Assembly (NCBI RefSeq): GCF_003387075.1
Contig: NZ_QUMQ01000001.1
Coordinates: 7,564,001-7,628,000, forward strand
Source of the DNA: Asanoa ferruginea
GTDB taxonomy: Bacteria > Actinomycetota > Actinomycetes > Mycobacteriales > Micromonosporaceae
DNA: 64,000 nucleotides
Direction of reading: 5' to 3'
Shown here: positions 1 through 10,795 of the stretch, piece by piece
Layout of the letters: every line of letters begins with the position of its first letter
Position numbering within the stretch: position 1 is the stretch's first letter
Made by a program: the position numbers and the translations under genes
Notes under the pieces: generated by a model
Databases searched by the model: none
What the model was told of the DNA's origin: nothing
Seen by the model: only the letters and a program-made list of their open reading frames with translations

Positions 1-2814
1 GACCAGCGCGAGCGCGAACGACCGGCCCAACGCCGCGCTGTGGTAGCTGGAGGTGACGTGACCGAGCATCGGGGCGCCGGCGTCGATGACCAGTTGCGCT
101 CCTTCGGCGAGGACCAGTGACGGGTCCACCGGGAGCAGGCCGACGAGCCGCTTGCGGTCGGCGCGGGCGGTGTCGGGCCGGGTCAGCGAGCGCTGCCCGA
201 CGAAGTGCTTGGCGGTGGACACGGCCCAGCCCAGCCCGGCGTCGTGCGGGGTGACCGTGCCGTCGGTGTCCTGGCCGACGACGATGAAGCCCTTCTCGGC
301 CCGCAGGACGTGCATGGTCTCGGTGCCATAGGGGGTGGCCCCGGCTGCGGCGACGGCGTCCCACAGCGCCTGCCCGTACCAGGCCGGGACGTTGATCTCG
401 TAGCTCAGCTCGCCGGTGAAGCTGATCCGGAACACCCGCGCCGGGATCCCGGCGACGGTCGCGTCGCGGATCGTCAGGAACGGAAACCCTTCGGCCGAGA
501 CGTCCAACGACGGCGCCAGTCGGCTCAGCACCTCGCGCGAGCCCGGGCCGACGACGGCGACGGCCGCCCACTGGTCGGTGACGGAGGTGGCGGTCACCCG
601 CAGGTCGGGCCACTCCGTTTGCAGCCACTCCTCCAGCCAGTCCAGCACGGCCGCGGCGTTCCCGGTGGTGGTGGTCAGGTGGTAGTGGTCGTCGGCGATG
701 CGCGCGGTGACGCCGTCGTCGAAGACCATCCCGTCGGCGTGGCACATCACCCCGTAGCGGCACTGCCCGACGCGCAGCGTCGAGAACCTGTTGGTGTAGA
801 TGCGATCGAGGAACTCGCCGACGTCGGGGCCGCGCAGCTCGATCTTGCCCAGGGTGGACACGTCCATCATCGCGACGCCCTCCCGCGCCGCGCGGCACTC
901 CCGCTCCACCGCCTGGTCCATGTTCTCGCCGGGTCGCGGGTAGTACCACGGCCGCTTCCACTGCCCGACGTCCTCGAAGGCCGCACCCGCGGCCTCGTGC
1001 CTCTCGTGCATCGGCGTCCGCCGCTCGGGGTCGAGCAGGCGCCCGCGGTCGCGACCGGCGAGCAAGGCGAACGAGATGGGTGCGTACGGGGGACGGTACG
1101 TGGTCGTGCCTACGGCTCCGACCGGGAGGCCGAGCAGCCCGGCCAGGACGCCGACTGTGGTCACGCCGGTGGTCCGGCCCTGGTCCGCCGCCGTGCCCGC
1201 CGTGGTGAAGCGCTTGACGTGTTCGCTGGCGCGCATCCCGGCGCCGACCGCTCGGCGCACGTCGCTCAGGGTCGCGTCGCGTTGGAGGTCGACGAAGATC
1301 GTGTCGGCCCGCTCGTCGGCGGGGCCTGTGACCCAGCACGCCGCCGGCGCGCCCGCCCCGGCGACCGAGTCCGTGGCCGGGGGCAGCGGCTCCTCACCGC
1401 TGCCGCCGTGGGTGGCGGCGGCCGCCTGCCAGCCTGCCTCCGCGCCCTCGGCGAGCGCGTCGGCCAGGTCGAAGGTCCCCGCGGCCGCGCCGACACACGC
1501 GATCGCCGGAAGGGGATCGCCGGGCACGAACGCGGCGTGGTCGGGCGACCATCGGGGCCGGCCGCCCGCCTGGCTGTAGAGGTGCACGGCCGGATTCCAG
1601 CCGCCCGACACCGCCAGCAGATCGCACGGAACCCGGCGGGCCTCGCCGGCTCCGTCGAGCGGAGCCACCCACACCGCCGTCAGCACGCCGTCAGCGTCGG
1701 CGTCAGTGCCCACCACGCCGTGGCATGCCGCGACGACGACAGCGCGATCCCGCAGCGCGCGGTGCGCCTGGCCTTCGACGTCACGGCCGGCGCCCCGGTC
1801 CCCCAGCGCGCCGTGCGCCCGGCCTCCACCGCCGTAGCCGGCGGCGTCGACGACGCCGCGCTCCCGCGGCGCGTGGGGCGCCGCGCCCGGGCGGACGTCG
1901 AGCACCGCGGCCAACTCCACGCCCGCGTCCGCCAGGTCGACCGCGGCCCACAGTGCGCCGTCGTGCGTGCCGACCACGACGGCGCGCCGCCCGGGCAGGA
2001 CGCCGTAGCGCCAGGCGTAGCCCGCCGCGGCGGCGGCCAGCATGACGCCGGGGCGGTCGTTGTCGGGGAACAGGATCGGGCGTTCGTGTGCGCCGGTGGC
2101 CAGCACCACCCGCCGGGCCCGGATGTGCCAGAGCCGCTGCCGGGCCACGTGTGTCGGTGCGGCCGGCCCGAGATGCTCGGTGCGGCGTTGCACCGCCACC
2201 AGGAAGGTGCCGTCGTAGGCGCCGGTCACCGCCGTGCGGGTGAGCACCCGCACGTCCGGCAGGCCGGTCAACCGGGCATGCACGTCGGCGACCCAGTCCA
2301 TGGCCGGGCGGCCATCGAGGCGGGCTCGGCCGGCCAGCAGCTCGCCGCCGAGTTCTGCCCTCTCGTCGGCGAGGATGACGCGCGCGCCGGTAGCGGCGGC
2401 GGCGTGCGCCGCGGCCAGCCCGGCCGGGCCCGCGCCGACGACGAGCACGTCGCAGTGCGCCCAGGTCTTGTCGTAGCGGCTGCCGTCCGGCTCGCCGCGC
2501 AGCTCGCCCTTGCCGGCCAGCGACCGCGCGACCAGACCGTCGTAGACCTCGAGCTGGGTGGCCCGCACCATCGGCTCGCCCGGGCCGGAGTCGACCTGGA
2601 CGAACGCGTTGGGCTCCTCGGCGCCGATGCCGTAGGTGCCGCGCGGGCGACCGGTGTAGGGGCCACGCGCGACGATCCGCACCCCGTTGGCGAGCAGCGC
2701 CGAGCTCAGCGTGTCGCCGGGATGCGCGGAATAGGCCCGGCCGTCGAAGTGGAACGTGAGGGTCCGGTTCCGGTCGATCCGGCCGCCGGTGGCGAGGCGG
2801 AACGGCTGGCTCAC
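1..2814 (-). CDS. soxA: Sarcosine oxidase alpha subunit (3' end beyond window)
   Basis: This is the large subunit of heterotetrameric sarcosine oxidase, which oxidises sarcosine to glycine with transfer of the methyl group to tetrahydrofolate. The visible 938 codons start at a GTG that overlaps the soxD stop by 4 bp (GTGA). The N-terminus has a ferredoxin-like segment followed by a Rossmann motif VVGAGPAGLAAA near residue 120. The far end is a GcvT-like aminomethyltransferase domain. Known SoxA proteins are about 960-1000 residues, so only a few tens of residues are missing at the left edge. It is the last visible gene of the minus-strand run soxB-soxD-soxA, the usual gene order; soxG would be expected next, outside the window. 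The long plus-strand frames over this gene are codon-position shadows. Confidence 0.93.
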   Translation of the reverse strand, partial: MSQPFRLATGGRIDRNRTLTFHFDGRAYSAHPGDTLSSALLANGVRIVARGPYTGRPRGTYGIGAEEPNAFVQVDSGPGEPMVRATQLEVYDGLVARSLAGKGELRGEPDGSRYDKTWAHCDVLVVGAGPAGLAAAHAAAATGARVILADERAELGGELLAGRARLDGRPAMDWVADVHARLTGLPDVRVLTRTAVTGAYDGTFLVAVQRRTEHLGPAAPTHVARQRLWHIRARRVVLATGAHERPILFPDNDRPGVMLAAAAAGYAWRYGVLPGRRAVVVGTHDGALWAAVDLADAGVELAAVLDVRPGAAPHAPRERGVVDAAGYGGGGRAHGALGDRGAGRDVEGQAHRALRDRAVVVAACHGVVGTDADADGVLTAVWVAPLDGAGEARRVPCDLLAVSGGWNPAVHLYSQAGGRPRWSPDHAAFVPGDPLPAIACVGAAAGTFDLADALAEGAEAGWQAAAATHGGSGEEPLPPATDSVAGAGAPAACWVTGPADERADTIFVDLQRDATLSDVRRAVGAGMRASEHVKRFTTAGTAADQGRTTGVTTVGVLAGLLGLPVGAVGTTTYRPPYAPISFALLAGRDRGRLLDPERRTPMHERHEAAGAAFEDVGQWKRPWYYPRPGENMDQAVERECRAAREGVAMMDVSTLGKIELRGPDVGEFLDRIYTNRFSTLRVGQCRYGVMCHADGMVFDDGVTARIADDHYHLTTTTGNAAAVLDWLEEWLQTEWPDLRVTATSVTDQWAAVAVVGPGSREVLSRLAPSLDVSAEGFPFLTIRDATVAGIPARVFRISFTGELSYEINVPAWYGQALWDAVAAAGATPYGTETMHVLRAEKGFIVVGQDTDGTVTPHDAGLGWAVSTAKHFVGQRSLTRPDTARADRKRLVGLLPVDPSLVLAEGAQLVIDAGAPMLGHVTSSYHSAALGRSFALALV

Positions 2815-3059
2815 GACGGCGCCCCGAACTCGTAGGTCACGGTGTGGCGGACGGTGTTGCACCACCGCCGGCAGCCCGCCGCATGGAACCAGCGCTCCGC
2901 GAACCAGCCCTTCGGGTTGTCGCGCAGGAACAGGTATCCGGCCCATTCGGCGTCGGACAAGGCCGCCGGGTCGGGCGGGTAGGCCACGTGGGCCTGCCCG
3001 CCGTAGCGGAACTCGGTCTCGTCGCGCGGGCCGCACCAGGGGCACGGAACACTCAGCAT
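2811..3059 (-). CDS. soxD: Sarcosine oxidase delta subunit
   Basis: This 82-residue small subunit of heterotetrameric sarcosine oxidase contains the N-terminal CPWCG motif (Cys6, Cys9) that binds zinc in this family, and the typical W-rich body (EWAGYLFLRDNPKGWF). It lies between soxB (9-bp gap) and soxA (4-bp overlap), which fixes the identity despite its small size. The start is the ATG giving MLSVPCPWCG, which puts the zinc motif at the usual distance from the N-terminus. Confidence 0.93.
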   Translation of the reverse strand: MLSVPCPWCGPRDETEFRYGGQAHVAYPPDPAALSDAEWAGYLFLRDNPKGWFAERWFHAAGCRRWCNTVRHTVTYEFGAPS

Positions 3060-3068
3060 CGCTCCCCC

Positions 3069-4274
3069 TCAGTGCGCGACCGCGGCCGCGCCGTGCTCGT
3101 CGACGAGTGCGCCGGTGGTGAAGCGGTCCAATGTAAACGGTGCGGCGAGCGGATGTGGTCGGGCGTGGGCGATGGTGTCGGCGTAGACCCAGCCCGCACC
3201 GGGGGTGGCCTTGAAGCCACCGGTCCCCCAGCCGCAGTTGACGAACACGTTCTCGACCGGCGTCAGGCCGAGGACCGGTGACGCGTCCGGGGAGACGTCG
3301 ACGATTCCGGCCCAGGTGCGCAGCACGTGTGCCCGGGCGAAGATGGGGAACAGCTCCACGGCGGCGGCCAGCTGGCTTTCGATGACGTGGAACGAGCCGC
3401 GTTGCCCGTAGCCGTTGTAGGCGTCGATGCCGGCGCCCATCACCAGTTCGCCCTTGTGTGCCTGGCTCACGTAGACGTGGATGGCGTTGGACATGACGAC
3501 GGTGTCGAGCACCTGCTCCAGCAACTCGGAGACCAGTGCCTGAAGTGGATGGCTGGCCAGCGGCAGCCGGAATCCGAGTTCCTGCGCCAGCACGGACGTG
3601 TGACCGGCCGCGCACAGCGCGACCCGGCCGGCCTCGATGGTGCCGCGGCTCGTCTCCACCCCGGTCACCCGTGAACCCTCGCGGCGGAAGCCGGTGACCT
3701 CGCAGTTCTGGATCAGGTGGACGCCGAGGCGGTTAGCGGCGCGGGCGTAGGCCCAGGCGACGTGGTCGTGCTTGGCGATGCCGGCGCGCGGCTGGAAGGT
3801 GGCGCCCAGCACGGGATAGCGCAGCTCGGGCGAGGTGTTGATGATCGGCACGAGCTTCTTCACCTCGGCCGGGGTGAGCCACTCGGCATCGATCCCGTTG
3901 AGGCGGTTGGCGTTCACCCGGCGGACGCTCTCCCGCACGTCGGGCAGGCTGTGCGCGAGGTTGAGCACGCCGCGCTGGCTGAACAGGATGTCGTAGTCGA
4001 GCTCGTCGGAGAGCCCCTCCCACAGCTTGAGCGAGTGCTCGTAGATGGCCGCGCTCGCGTCCCACAGATAGTTGGACCGGATGATGGTGGTGTTGCGGGC
4101 CATGTTGCCGCCGGCCAGCCAGCCGCGCTCGAGCACGGCCACGTCGCTGATCCCGTGGTTGCGGGCCAGGTAGTAGGCGGTGGCGAGGCCGTGCCCGCCG
4201 GCGCCGATGACGACGACTTCGTAGCCGCGCTTCGGCTCGGGGTCGGCCCAGAGGAAGTCGGGGTGGGCGGTCAC
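3069..4274 (-). CDS. soxB: Sarcosine oxidase beta subunit
   Basis: This 401-residue flavoprotein is the catalytic subunit of heterotetrameric sarcosine oxidase. It opens with an FAD-binding Rossmann fingerprint ([17 protein letters not shown], residues about 20-36). The motif [11 protein letters not shown] contains His169, at the position where the covalently bound FMN attaches in known SoxB proteins. The C-terminus has the DAO-family segment [19 protein letters not shown]. The gene starts inside the stop of the upstream dimethylglycine oxidase gene (ATGA overlap), so the two sequential demethylases are probably co-translated: dimethylglycine to sarcosine, then sarcosine to glycine. Confidence 0.94.
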   Translation of the reverse strand: MTAHPDFLWADPEPKRGYEVVVIGAGGHGLATAYYLARNHGISDVAVLERGWLAGGNMARNTTIIRSNYLWDASAAIYEHSLKLWEGLSDELDYDILFSQRGVLNLAHSLPDVRESVRRVNANRLNGIDAEWLTPAEVKKLVPIINTSPELRYPVLGATFQPRAGIAKHDHVAWAYARAANRLGVHLIQNCEVTGFRREGSRVTGVETSRGTIEAGRVALCAAGHTSVLAQELGFRLPLASHPLQALVSELLEQVLDTVVMSNAIHVYVSQAHKGELVMGAGIDAYNGYGQRGSFHVIESQLAAAVELFPIFARAHVLRTWAGIVDVSPDASPVLGLTPVENVFVNCGWGTGGFKATPGAGWVYADTIAHARPHPLAAPFTLDRFTTGALVDEHGAAAVAH

Positions 4275-6658
4275 CCGCGTAGCCGTTCCATGCGCGGGTC
4301 GAAGAGGGGCTCCGCGGTGACGGTGGCCGGTATCCGGCGGTCGAAGTAGCCGATGTCGACGCTCTGGCCGGGTGTCGCCAGCTCCGCCGGCAGCCAGGCG
4401 TACGCGATCCCGGTGCCGACGGTGTAGCCGTAGGCGGCGCTGGTGATGTGCCCGACGCAGTCGTCGCCGGCGTAGACCGGCTCCTTGCCCATGACGATGT
4501 CGGCGAGGGTCAGGCAGGTCAGCCGGCGCGCCGGGTCCTTGCGTGCCAGCAACGCTTCCCGGCCGAGGAAGTCACCCTTGTCGAGCTTGACGGCGAAGCC
4601 CAGGCCGGCCTCGTAGGGATCGTGCTCGTAGGTCATGTCGGTGCCGAACAACCGGTATCCCTTCTCCAACCGCAGGCTGGCGAACGCACCCCGCCCACCG
4701 GCGACGACGCCGAGCGACTGGCCGGCCGACCACAGCGTGTCCCAGAGCTTGAGCCCGAGATCGGCGGTGGTGTAGAGCTCGTAGCCGAGTTCCCCCACAT
4801 AGGACAGCCGCAGCGCGGTGACCGGCACCGTGCCCAGATAGGCGCGCCGCGCCCGGAAGTAGCGGAAGCCCTCGTTGGAGAAGTCGTCGGCGGTCAGCGA
4901 CTGCACGAGGTCGCGGGCCCGCGGCCCCCAGACGCCGACGCAGCAGGTGCCGGCCGTCGTGTCACGAACGGTCACCGATCCGTCGGCGGGCAGGTGCCGG
5001 GCGAACCAGTCGACGTCGAGCGGCCCGTTGATGCCGACCTGGAACTCGCGCGGGCCGAGCCGGGCCACCGTGATGTCGCTGCGGATCCCGCCGTCGACGT
5101 CGAGTAGCAGGCAGTAGGTGACAGTGCCGACGGCGCGGTCGACGTTCCCGGTCGTGAGCCATTGCAGGTAGGCCGCCGCGCCGGGGCCGGTCACCTCGAC
5201 CCGCTTGAGTGTCGTCATGTCGTAGAGGGCCACGGTCTCGCGGGTCGCCAGCGCCTCCGCGCCGACGATCGGCGACCAGTAATGCGCGGCCCAGTCGTTC
5301 GGCGTCGGGATGTCGCGACCGGCCAGCAGCCGGGCGTTGGCGCCGAACCACTGTGGCCGCTCCCAGCCCGCGTATTCCAGGAAGGACGCGTCCAGCTCCC
5401 GCTGCCGGGCGTAGAACGGCGTCGTGCGCAGCGGTCGAGGCTTCTCCATCGGCTGGAGCGGGTGGATGACGTCGTAGACCTCGATGTAGTTCTGGCAGTC
5501 GCGGGCGAGCACGTAGTCGGGCGCGAGTTGGTGTGGCTCGAAGCGGTTGACGTCGCACTCGTGCAGGTCGAACGAGGAGCAGTGCCCGTCGACGAGCCAT
5601 TCGGCGACGGCCCGCGCGACGCCCGCCGAGTGGGTGACCCAGACCGCCTCCGCCAGCCAGAACCCGTCGACCGCGGCCGACGGCCCGAGCAGCGGCATGT
5701 TGTCGGTGGTGAACGAGAACAGCCCGTTCATGCCCTCCTCGACCTTGGCCTCGCGCAGGGCCGGCAGCAGGTCCTGCGCGGCGGCCCAGCCGGGCTCGAA
5801 GTCGACGGCGGTGAACGGCAGCACCGACGGCGTCGGACCGCGGCCGATGTCGTCAGCCGCCACCGGCATCGGGCGGTGGCCGTAATAGCCGACCCCGATC
5901 CGGTCGAACCGCTCGCGCACGTAGAGGTCGGCGTCCTGATGCCGCAGGATCGGCCGGACCGCCTGCTGGTCGGCGAGTGCCCGCAGCGGCCCGGTCCAGC
6001 CGAACTGGTGGGCCAGCGGCGTCAGCGGCAGGTTGACGCCGACCATCCGGGCGATCCGCGGCCCCCAGATTCCGGCGCAGCACACGACGAGGTCGGCGGG
6101 CAGCTCGCCCCGAGACGTCACGACGCCACGGACCCGCTCGCCGGCCACCCGGATGTCGAGCACCTCGTGGTGATCGAGGACCCGGACGCCCCGCTCCCGT
6201 GCCCGGGCGAGCTGCGCCTCGACCGCGCCGACACTGTCGGCCAGCCCGTCGCCCGGCACATGGAGACCACCGAGGACCGGGCCCAGCAGGGAATGGCGGC
6301 GCAGGCACTCGGCGGGATCGAGCACCTGCCCGTCGCCACCCCACGCGGTCAACCAGCCGTGCCGCCGGTGCAGGTCGGCCAGCCGCGCCTCGCTGGTCGC
6401 GACCTCCAGGCTGCCGACGGTCGAGAAGCACCCCAGGCGGGTCAGCTTGTCGACGGTGTATCGGGCGAACCCCGTCATCACTTTCGCGGCGTTGGTCTGG
6501 AACACCAGGCCGGGCGCGTGCGAGCTCGATCCGCCCGGCCGTGGCAACCCACCCTGCTCGACCACCGTGACGTCGACCCAGCCCAGCGCCGACAGCTCGT
6601 CGGCGAGCGCGGCACCGACCACGCCGGCGCCGATGATGACGACCCGCGGCGCTGCCAT
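4271..6658 (-). CDS. Dimethylglycine oxidase-like FAD/GcvT protein
   Basis: This 795-residue protein is built like Arthrobacter dimethylglycine oxidase: an N-terminal FAD domain ([17 protein letters not shown], residues 6-22), then a C-terminal GcvT-type tetrahydrofolate domain from about residue 430. The motif [12 protein letters not shown] has His47 where this family carries the flavinylation histidine. The expected reaction is dimethylglycine to sarcosine, with the methylene group trapped as methylene-tetrahydrofolate. The ATG at 6658 is chosen because it is preceded by AGGGAGGG and gives the flavin motif at the N-terminus; an upstream extension would be low-complexity shadow sequence. It overlaps soxB by 4 bp. 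Dimethylglycine dehydrogenase or sarcosine dehydrogenase activity is the main alternative. Confidence 0.88.
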   Translation of the reverse strand: MAAPRVVIIGAGVVGAALADELSALGWVDVTVVEQGGLPRPGGSSSHAPGLVFQTNAAKVMTGFARYTVDKLTRLGCFSTVGSLEVATSEARLADLHRRHGWLTAWGGDGQVLDPAECLRRHSLLGPVLGGLHVPGDGLADSVGAVEAQLARARERGVRVLDHHEVLDIRVAGERVRGVVTSRGELPADLVVCCAGIWGPRIARMVGVNLPLTPLAHQFGWTGPLRALADQQAVRPILRHQDADLYVRERFDRIGVGYYGHRPMPVAADDIGRGPTPSVLPFTAVDFEPGWAAAQDLLPALREAKVEEGMNGLFSFTTDNMPLLGPSAAVDGFWLAEAVWVTHSAGVARAVAEWLVDGHCSSFDLHECDVNRFEPHQLAPDYVLARDCQNYIEVYDVIHPLQPMEKPRPLRTTPFYARQRELDASFLEYAGWERPQWFGANARLLAGRDIPTPNDWAAHYWSPIVGAEALATRETVALYDMTTLKRVEVTGPGAAAYLQWLTTGNVDRAVGTVTYCLLLDVDGGIRSDITVARLGPREFQVGINGPLDVDWFARHLPADGSVTVRDTTAGTCCVGVWGPRARDLVQSLTADDFSNEGFRYFRARRAYLGTVPVTALRLSYVGELGYELYTTADLGLKLWDTLWSAGQSLGVVAGGRGAFASLRLEKGYRLFGTDMTYEHDPYEAGLGFAVKLDKGDFLGREALLARKDPARRLTCLTLADIVMGKEPVYAGDDCVGHITSAAYGYTVGTGIAYAWLPAELATPGQSVDIGYFDRRIPATVTAEPLFDPRMERLRG

Positions 6659-6669
6659 GGGTCCCTCCC

Positions 6670-7626
6670 TCAGTTCTTCAGCCAGGCCTGCCAGACGTCG
6701 CGATTGGCCTCCACCCACTTCTTGGCCGCGTCGTCGTCGGAGAGCTTGTTGACGGCGATGTCGAGGGCGACCGCGTTCTGGTGCTCGTTGGTCCACTGGA
6801 AGTTCTTCACCAGCGCGGCCGCCGGGCTGCCCGAGTCGGCGAACTTCTTGCTCACGATCTTGTCGAGGTCGTAGGGGGCGTAGTCGCAGGCGACCGTCTT
6901 CGGGTCGGCGTCACAACCCGCCGTGTAGGGCGGCAGGTTGACGTGGACCAGCTTCACCTCGTTGAGGAACCACTGCGGCTCGTAGAAGTAGCCGATCATC
7001 CACTGCTTCTGCTGTTCAGCCGTGCGGAACGCCTGGATCAGCGCGGTCTCGCTGCCGGCGTACACCACCTTGAAGTTGAGTTCGAGGTTTTTCACCAGGG
7101 CCTCGTCGTTGGTGACGAACGACGGGTCGCCGAGCAGCAACTGGCCCTTGCCGCCGGACTCGGAGGTCTTGAACTTGTCCGCGTATTTGTTGAGGTTGTT
7201 CCAGTCGGTGATGTCGGGGTATTGCTGCGCCAGCCACGGCGGCACATACCAGCCGATGATGCCCTTGTTGCCGGTCGACCCGTATTCGACGGCCACGCCC
7301 TGCTGCTCGATGTATGTCTTCTTGAGGTCGTCGTGACCCCAGTTTTCCAGGACCACGTCGACCGCGCCGGTGCCGAAGCCCTGCCAGGACACCTCTTCGG
7401 TGAGGTTCTTCTTCTCCACCTTGCAACCGAGCTCGTTGGTGGCGAGGTAGGCGATGACGGCCGCGTCGGCCTGGTAGCCGACCCACGGGTTGACCGCGAT
7501 GTTGACGGTGCCGCAGGCCGCGCGACTAGGCGTCGCCGACCCGGAGTCTTCGATCTTCGAACCGCAGCCGGTCAACGCGAGCGCGCCGACCGTCATCGCC
7601 GCGACGAACCTGCCTATATTTCTCAC
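6670..7626 (-). CDS. Glycine betaine-type ABC transporter substrate-binding lipoprotein
   Basis: This 318-residue lipoprotein has a signal peptide ending in the lipobox LTGC near residue 20. It belongs to the OpuAC/ProX family that binds quaternary amines in an aromatic cage; the mature protein is rich in Trp/Tyr (NPWVGYQ, VLENWGHDD, GWYVPPWL, EPQWFLNE). The GTG start at 7626 follows GGGGGAAGGA and overlaps the permease stop by 4 bp. It sits 11 bp upstream of the dimethylglycine oxidase gene, so uptake and degradation are probably cotranscribed. Glycine betaine is the most likely ligand; carnitine, proline betaine or choline are possible. Confidence 0.88.
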   Translation of the reverse strand: MRNIGRFVAAMTVGALALTGCGSKIEDSGSATPSRAACGTVNIAVNPWVGYQADAAVIAYLATNELGCKVEKKNLTEEVSWQGFGTGAVDVVLENWGHDDLKKTYIEQQGVAVEYGSTGNKGIIGWYVPPWLAQQYPDITDWNNLNKYADKFKTSESGGKGQLLLGDPSFVTNDEALVKNLELNFKVVYAGSETALIQAFRTAEQQKQWMIGYFYEPQWFLNEVKLVHVNLPPYTAGCDADPKTVACDYAPYDLDKIVSKKFADSGSPAAALVKNFQWTNEHQNAVALDIAVNKLSDDDAAKKWVEANRDVWQAWLKN

Positions 7627-9632
7627 GAATCCTTCCCCCTTCTCGTGCCGGCGTCGAACCGCCGGGCAGCAGCCTGGGTGGTGCGGTCGAGCAGGACTCC
7701 CAGCAGCACCACCGCTACGCCGGCCGCCAGGCCCTTGCCGTAGAGGTCGGACTGGGAGAACCCGGCGACGACGAGATAGCCGAGCGCGCCGGCGCCGACG
7801 AGACCGCCGACCACCACCATCGAGAGGACGTAGATGAGGCCCTGGTTGGCGGCGAGGGTCACCGACTGCCGGGCCAGCGGAAGCTGCACCTTGGTGATCA
7901 CCTGCCAGGCCGTCGAGCCGGAGGAGGTCGCCGCCTCCACGACCGTGGCCGGGACGCCGCGGACCCCGTCGGCGACGAGCTTGATCGCGACGGGCGCCGC
8001 GAAGACGACGGCCGCCACGATGGCGGTGAACCGGCTGGCGCCGAACAGGCCCAGGAACGGCACGAGATACACGAACGCGGGCATCACCTGGGCGGCGTCG
8101 AGGGTCGGGCGGACCAGCCCGTCGGCCCGGTCGCTGCGCCCCATCCAGACGCCGACCACGAGGCCGAGGGCCATCACGATGACGGTGGCGACCAGGGTGG
8201 CCGACAGCGTCACCATCGCTTCCTGCCACAGGCCGGTGCCGACCAGCAGGGCCAGGCAGACGGCGGCGGTCGGCACGATCCGCGGCCCGGCGACGATCCA
8301 CGCGACGGCCAGCACGACGGCGGAGACCAGATACCAGGGTGACTCTGCGATCAGGGATTGGAGCGGGTTGAGCAGCCCGTAGCTGATGGCGTTGCGGATG
8401 GCGTCGGTGACCGCGCCCAGGTGCAGTTGCACCCAGTCGGTGACGTCGGTGACCCCGGTGGCCAGCTGGGCACCGACGACGCCACCGCTTTCGGGGCCGG
8501 GAAAATAAGCCGCCCAGACATAGGTGTAGGAGAGGTAGAGCGCGACCGCGGTGCCGACGCCGAGCCCGGCCAGCAGCACGCGCCGACGGCCGCGGGCCCG
8601 CGGACCGAGCCGGTAACGCGTCTCCACCCGGTCGCGAGCGGCGGTGGTGACCCGATCGAGGACGATCGCCATGATGACGATGGCCAGCCCGGCGCTGAAG
8701 GCGGTGCCGACGTCGAGGGTCTGCAACGCGCGCAGGACGACCTGGCCGAGCCCGGGCGCGTCGATGAGCGCGGCGATGGTCACCATCGACAGCGCGCACA
8801 TCACCGTCTGGTTGACGCCCAGCACGATCGTGCGCTTGGCCAGCGGCACGCGGACCGTGCGCAGCAACTGCCACCTGGTCGCGCCCAACGAGGTGCCGGC
8901 CTCGACCGACGTGGGTGCCACGCTGCGGATGCCGTGTGCGGTGATCCGCACGACCGGCGGCAGCGAGTAGACGAGCGTCGCGATGACCGCGGAGGCCGGG
9001 CCGATCAGGAAGAACAGCGTCAGCGGTGCGAGGTAGACGAACGTCGGCATCGTCTGCATGAAGTCGAGGACCGGTGTGAGCAGGCGGTTCAACCGGTCCG
9101 ACAGCCCGGCCCAGATCCCGAGCGGGATCCCGATGGCCAGGCAGATGAGCACCGCGGCCAGCGTCAGCGCCAGCGTGTCCATGCTCTCCTGCCAGAAGCC
9201 GAGCAGGCCGAACGAGGTGAACCCGGCCGCCGTCAGCACCGCGACCCGCAGGTTGCCGGCGGCGTACGCGCCGAGCGTCGCCACCGCGACCACGCCGAGC
9301 CAGCCGATCAGCGGGACGGGCCGCCCGTACGCCGGCTGGCTGATCAGGGATTGCAGGAACACGGTCAGCGCGTCGACGGCCTCGCGGATCACGTCGAAGA
9401 AGGCGCTGAAGACCGGGCTGCTCCCCCGGGTGTTGTTGACGGCGTCGCGCAGGTCGTTGAGCCGCTCGTGCAGCGGGCTCAACTCCGATGTGGACAGCGC
9501 GAGGGTGGCCCGGCCGTGCAGCGGGATCCACAACAGCACCCAGACCGCGACCACGGCACCGACCAGCGCGCTGCGGGGCAGCTCACCGGCGCGGCGGCGG
9601 ACGGCTCCGGCAGTGCCGGTCAGCGTCGTCAT
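7623..9632 (-). CDS. Betaine ABC transporter permease, two fused permease domains
   Basis: This 669-residue inner-membrane permease contains two complete ProW-like domains in one chain. The EAA-type coupling motif occurs twice, near residues 244-255 ([12 protein letters not shown]) and 565-577 ([12 protein letters not shown]), each followed by PLA and four to five hydrophobic segments. Classical ProW has one such domain and acts as a homodimer, so this chain could form the whole pore alone. It has 4-bp overlaps with both the ATPase gene (upstream) and the binding-protein gene (downstream), which shows a tight transport operon. Confidence 0.9.
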   Translation of the reverse strand: MTTLTGTAGAVRRRAGELPRSALVGAVVAVWVLLWIPLHGRATLALSTSELSPLHERLNDLRDAVNNTRGSSPVFSAFFDVIREAVDALTVFLQSLISQPAYGRPVPLIGWLGVVAVATLGAYAAGNLRVAVLTAAGFTSFGLLGFWQESMDTLALTLAAVLICLAIGIPLGIWAGLSDRLNRLLTPVLDFMQTMPTFVYLAPLTLFFLIGPASAVIATLVYSLPPVVRITAHGIRSVAPTSVEAGTSLGATRWQLLRTVRVPLAKRTIVLGVNQTVMCALSMVTIAALIDAPGLGQVVLRALQTLDVGTAFSAGLAIVIMAIVLDRVTTAARDRVETRYRLGPRARGRRRVLLAGLGVGTAVALYLSYTYVWAAYFPGPESGGVVGAQLATGVTDVTDWVQLHLGAVTDAIRNAISYGLLNPLQSLIAESPWYLVSAVVLAVAWIVAGPRIVPTAAVCLALLVGTGLWQEAMVTLSATLVATVIVMALGLVVGVWMGRSDRADGLVRPTLDAAQVMPAFVYLVPFLGLFGASRFTAIVAAVVFAAPVAIKLVADGVRGVPATVVEAATSSGSTAWQVITKVQLPLARQSVTLAANQGLIYVLSMVVVGGLVGAGALGYLVVAGFSQSDLYGKGLAAGVAVVLLGVLLDRTTQAAARRFDAGTRRGKDS

Positions 9633-10693
9633 GGCTCCTCCGCGACGATCACCCGCAGGATCGCCTCGTCGTCGACCATGCCGACCAACTCGCCGTCGTG
9701 GACCACCTTGACCGGCGCGCCCGACGAGAGCACCGCGCGGACGGCGTCGCGGACGATGACACCGGCGCCCAACTCCGGCCCGTCGAGCGGATCGTCGGCG
9801 CGGACCGGGCGCATCACCCAGCGGATGGTCAGCACGTGCGACTTGGGCACGTCGGCGACGAAGTCGCGCACGTAGTCGTCGGCGGGAGCACCGACCACCT
9901 CGTCGGGCCGGCCGATCTGCACCGCCGCGCCGTCGCGCATGATCAGGATGCGGTCACCCAGGCGCAGGGCCTCGTGCAGGTCGTGGGTAATGAAGATCAT
10001 CGTCTTGCCGACCTCGTGGTGCAGCCGGAGGACCTCGTTCTGCATGTCGCGCCGGATGAGCGGGTCGAGGGCGGAGAACGGCTCGTCGAAGAACAGGATC
10101 TGGGGGTCGACGGCGAGCGCCCGGCCCAGGCCCACCCGCTGCTGCATGCCGCCGGAGAGCTGGTCGGGAAACAGGTCGGCGCACCCGCCCAGGCCGACCA
10201 GGTCGAGCACCTCGCCGGCGCGCCGGTAGCGCTCGGTTCGGCCGACGCCGCGGATCTCCAGCCCGTAGGCGACGTTGTCGAGCACCCGCCGGTGCGGCAG
10301 CAACCCGAAGTGCTGGAACACCATCGCGAACCGGTGCCGGCGCAGGTCGCGCAACCGCCGCGGGTCGGCGGCGCGGAGGTCTTCGCCGTCGACGAGCACG
10401 GACCCGGACGTCGGCTCGACGAGCCGGGTCAGGCACCGCACCAGGGTCGACTTGCCCGAGCCGGACAGGCCCATCACCACGAACACCTCGGTGGGCGGCA
10501 CCGTGAACGAGATGTCGCGGACGGCTGCCACGCAACCGGTTCGCGCCATCAAGTCGCCGCGCGACAGGTCGGCGAGCGGAGTGCCGACGACCCGGTCGCT
10601 GCGGGGACCGAACACCTTCCACAGGTCCGTGACGGCCAGCGCCGGCCCGGTGGCAGCCTCCACCCGTTCGGCGCTGATCAAGGGCTCTGGCAT
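9629..10693 (-). CDS. Betaine ABC transporter ATP-binding protein
   Basis: This 354-residue ATPase has a Walker A (GLSGSGKST), the signature [14 protein letters not shown], Walker B with [11 protein letters not shown], and the switch histidine in FITHDLHEA. After the nucleotide-binding domain (about residues 30-270) is a short CBS-like region ([15 protein letters not shown]), as in ProV/OpuAA, where such domains sense ionic strength. It is the first gene of the visible minus-strand transporter-oxidase operon; the 100 bp between it and the methyltransferase gene allows either readthrough or a separate promoter. Confidence 0.9.
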   Translation of the reverse strand: MPEPLISAERVEAATGPALAVTDLWKVFGPRSDRVVGTPLADLSRGDLMARTGCVAAVRDISFTVPPTEVFVVMGLSGSGKSTLVRCLTRLVEPTSGSVLVDGEDLRAADPRRLRDLRRHRFAMVFQHFGLLPHRRVLDNVAYGLEIRGVGRTERYRRAGEVLDLVGLGGCADLFPDQLSGGMQQRVGLGRALAVDPQILFFDEPFSALDPLIRRDMQNEVLRLHHEVGKTMIFITHDLHEALRLGDRILIMRDGAAVQIGRPDEVVGAPADDYVRDFVADVPKSHVLTIRWVMRPVRADDPLDGPELGAGVIVRDAVRAVLSSGAPVKVVHDGELVGMVDDEAILRVIVAEEP

Positions 10694-10771
10694 GGCTGCC
10701 TCGATGTCTGCCGCAGTCTGGTGTGGTCTGTCCTACCCCGCTGAGTCGTGATATTTCGCGACAGTATCCGC

Positions 10772-10789
10772 ACGGGCGTCGATGCCCGT
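10772..10789 (-). terminator. Weak hairpin downstream of the MttB-type gene
   Basis: ACGGGC and GCCCGT form a 6-bp stem with a 6-nt loop just after the methyltransferase stop codon (minus strand). No U-run follows. It may be a weak terminator or pause site separating the methyltransferase message from the transporter operon. Confidence 0.3.
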
Positions 10790-10795
10790 CAAGGT

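Noticed and set aside
205-2835. 876-codon plus-strand open frame across the left end
   Set aside because: It is the high-GC shadow of soxA on the minus strand; the protein is repetitive Arg/Gly/Ala/Val sequence with no domain, and soxA matches its family throughout.
7626-9531. Long upstream extension of the betaine-binding protein frame
   Set aside because: It overlaps the permease gene in another frame and is Arg/Pro-rich; the GTG at 7626 has a strong ribosome site and starts a lipoprotein signal.
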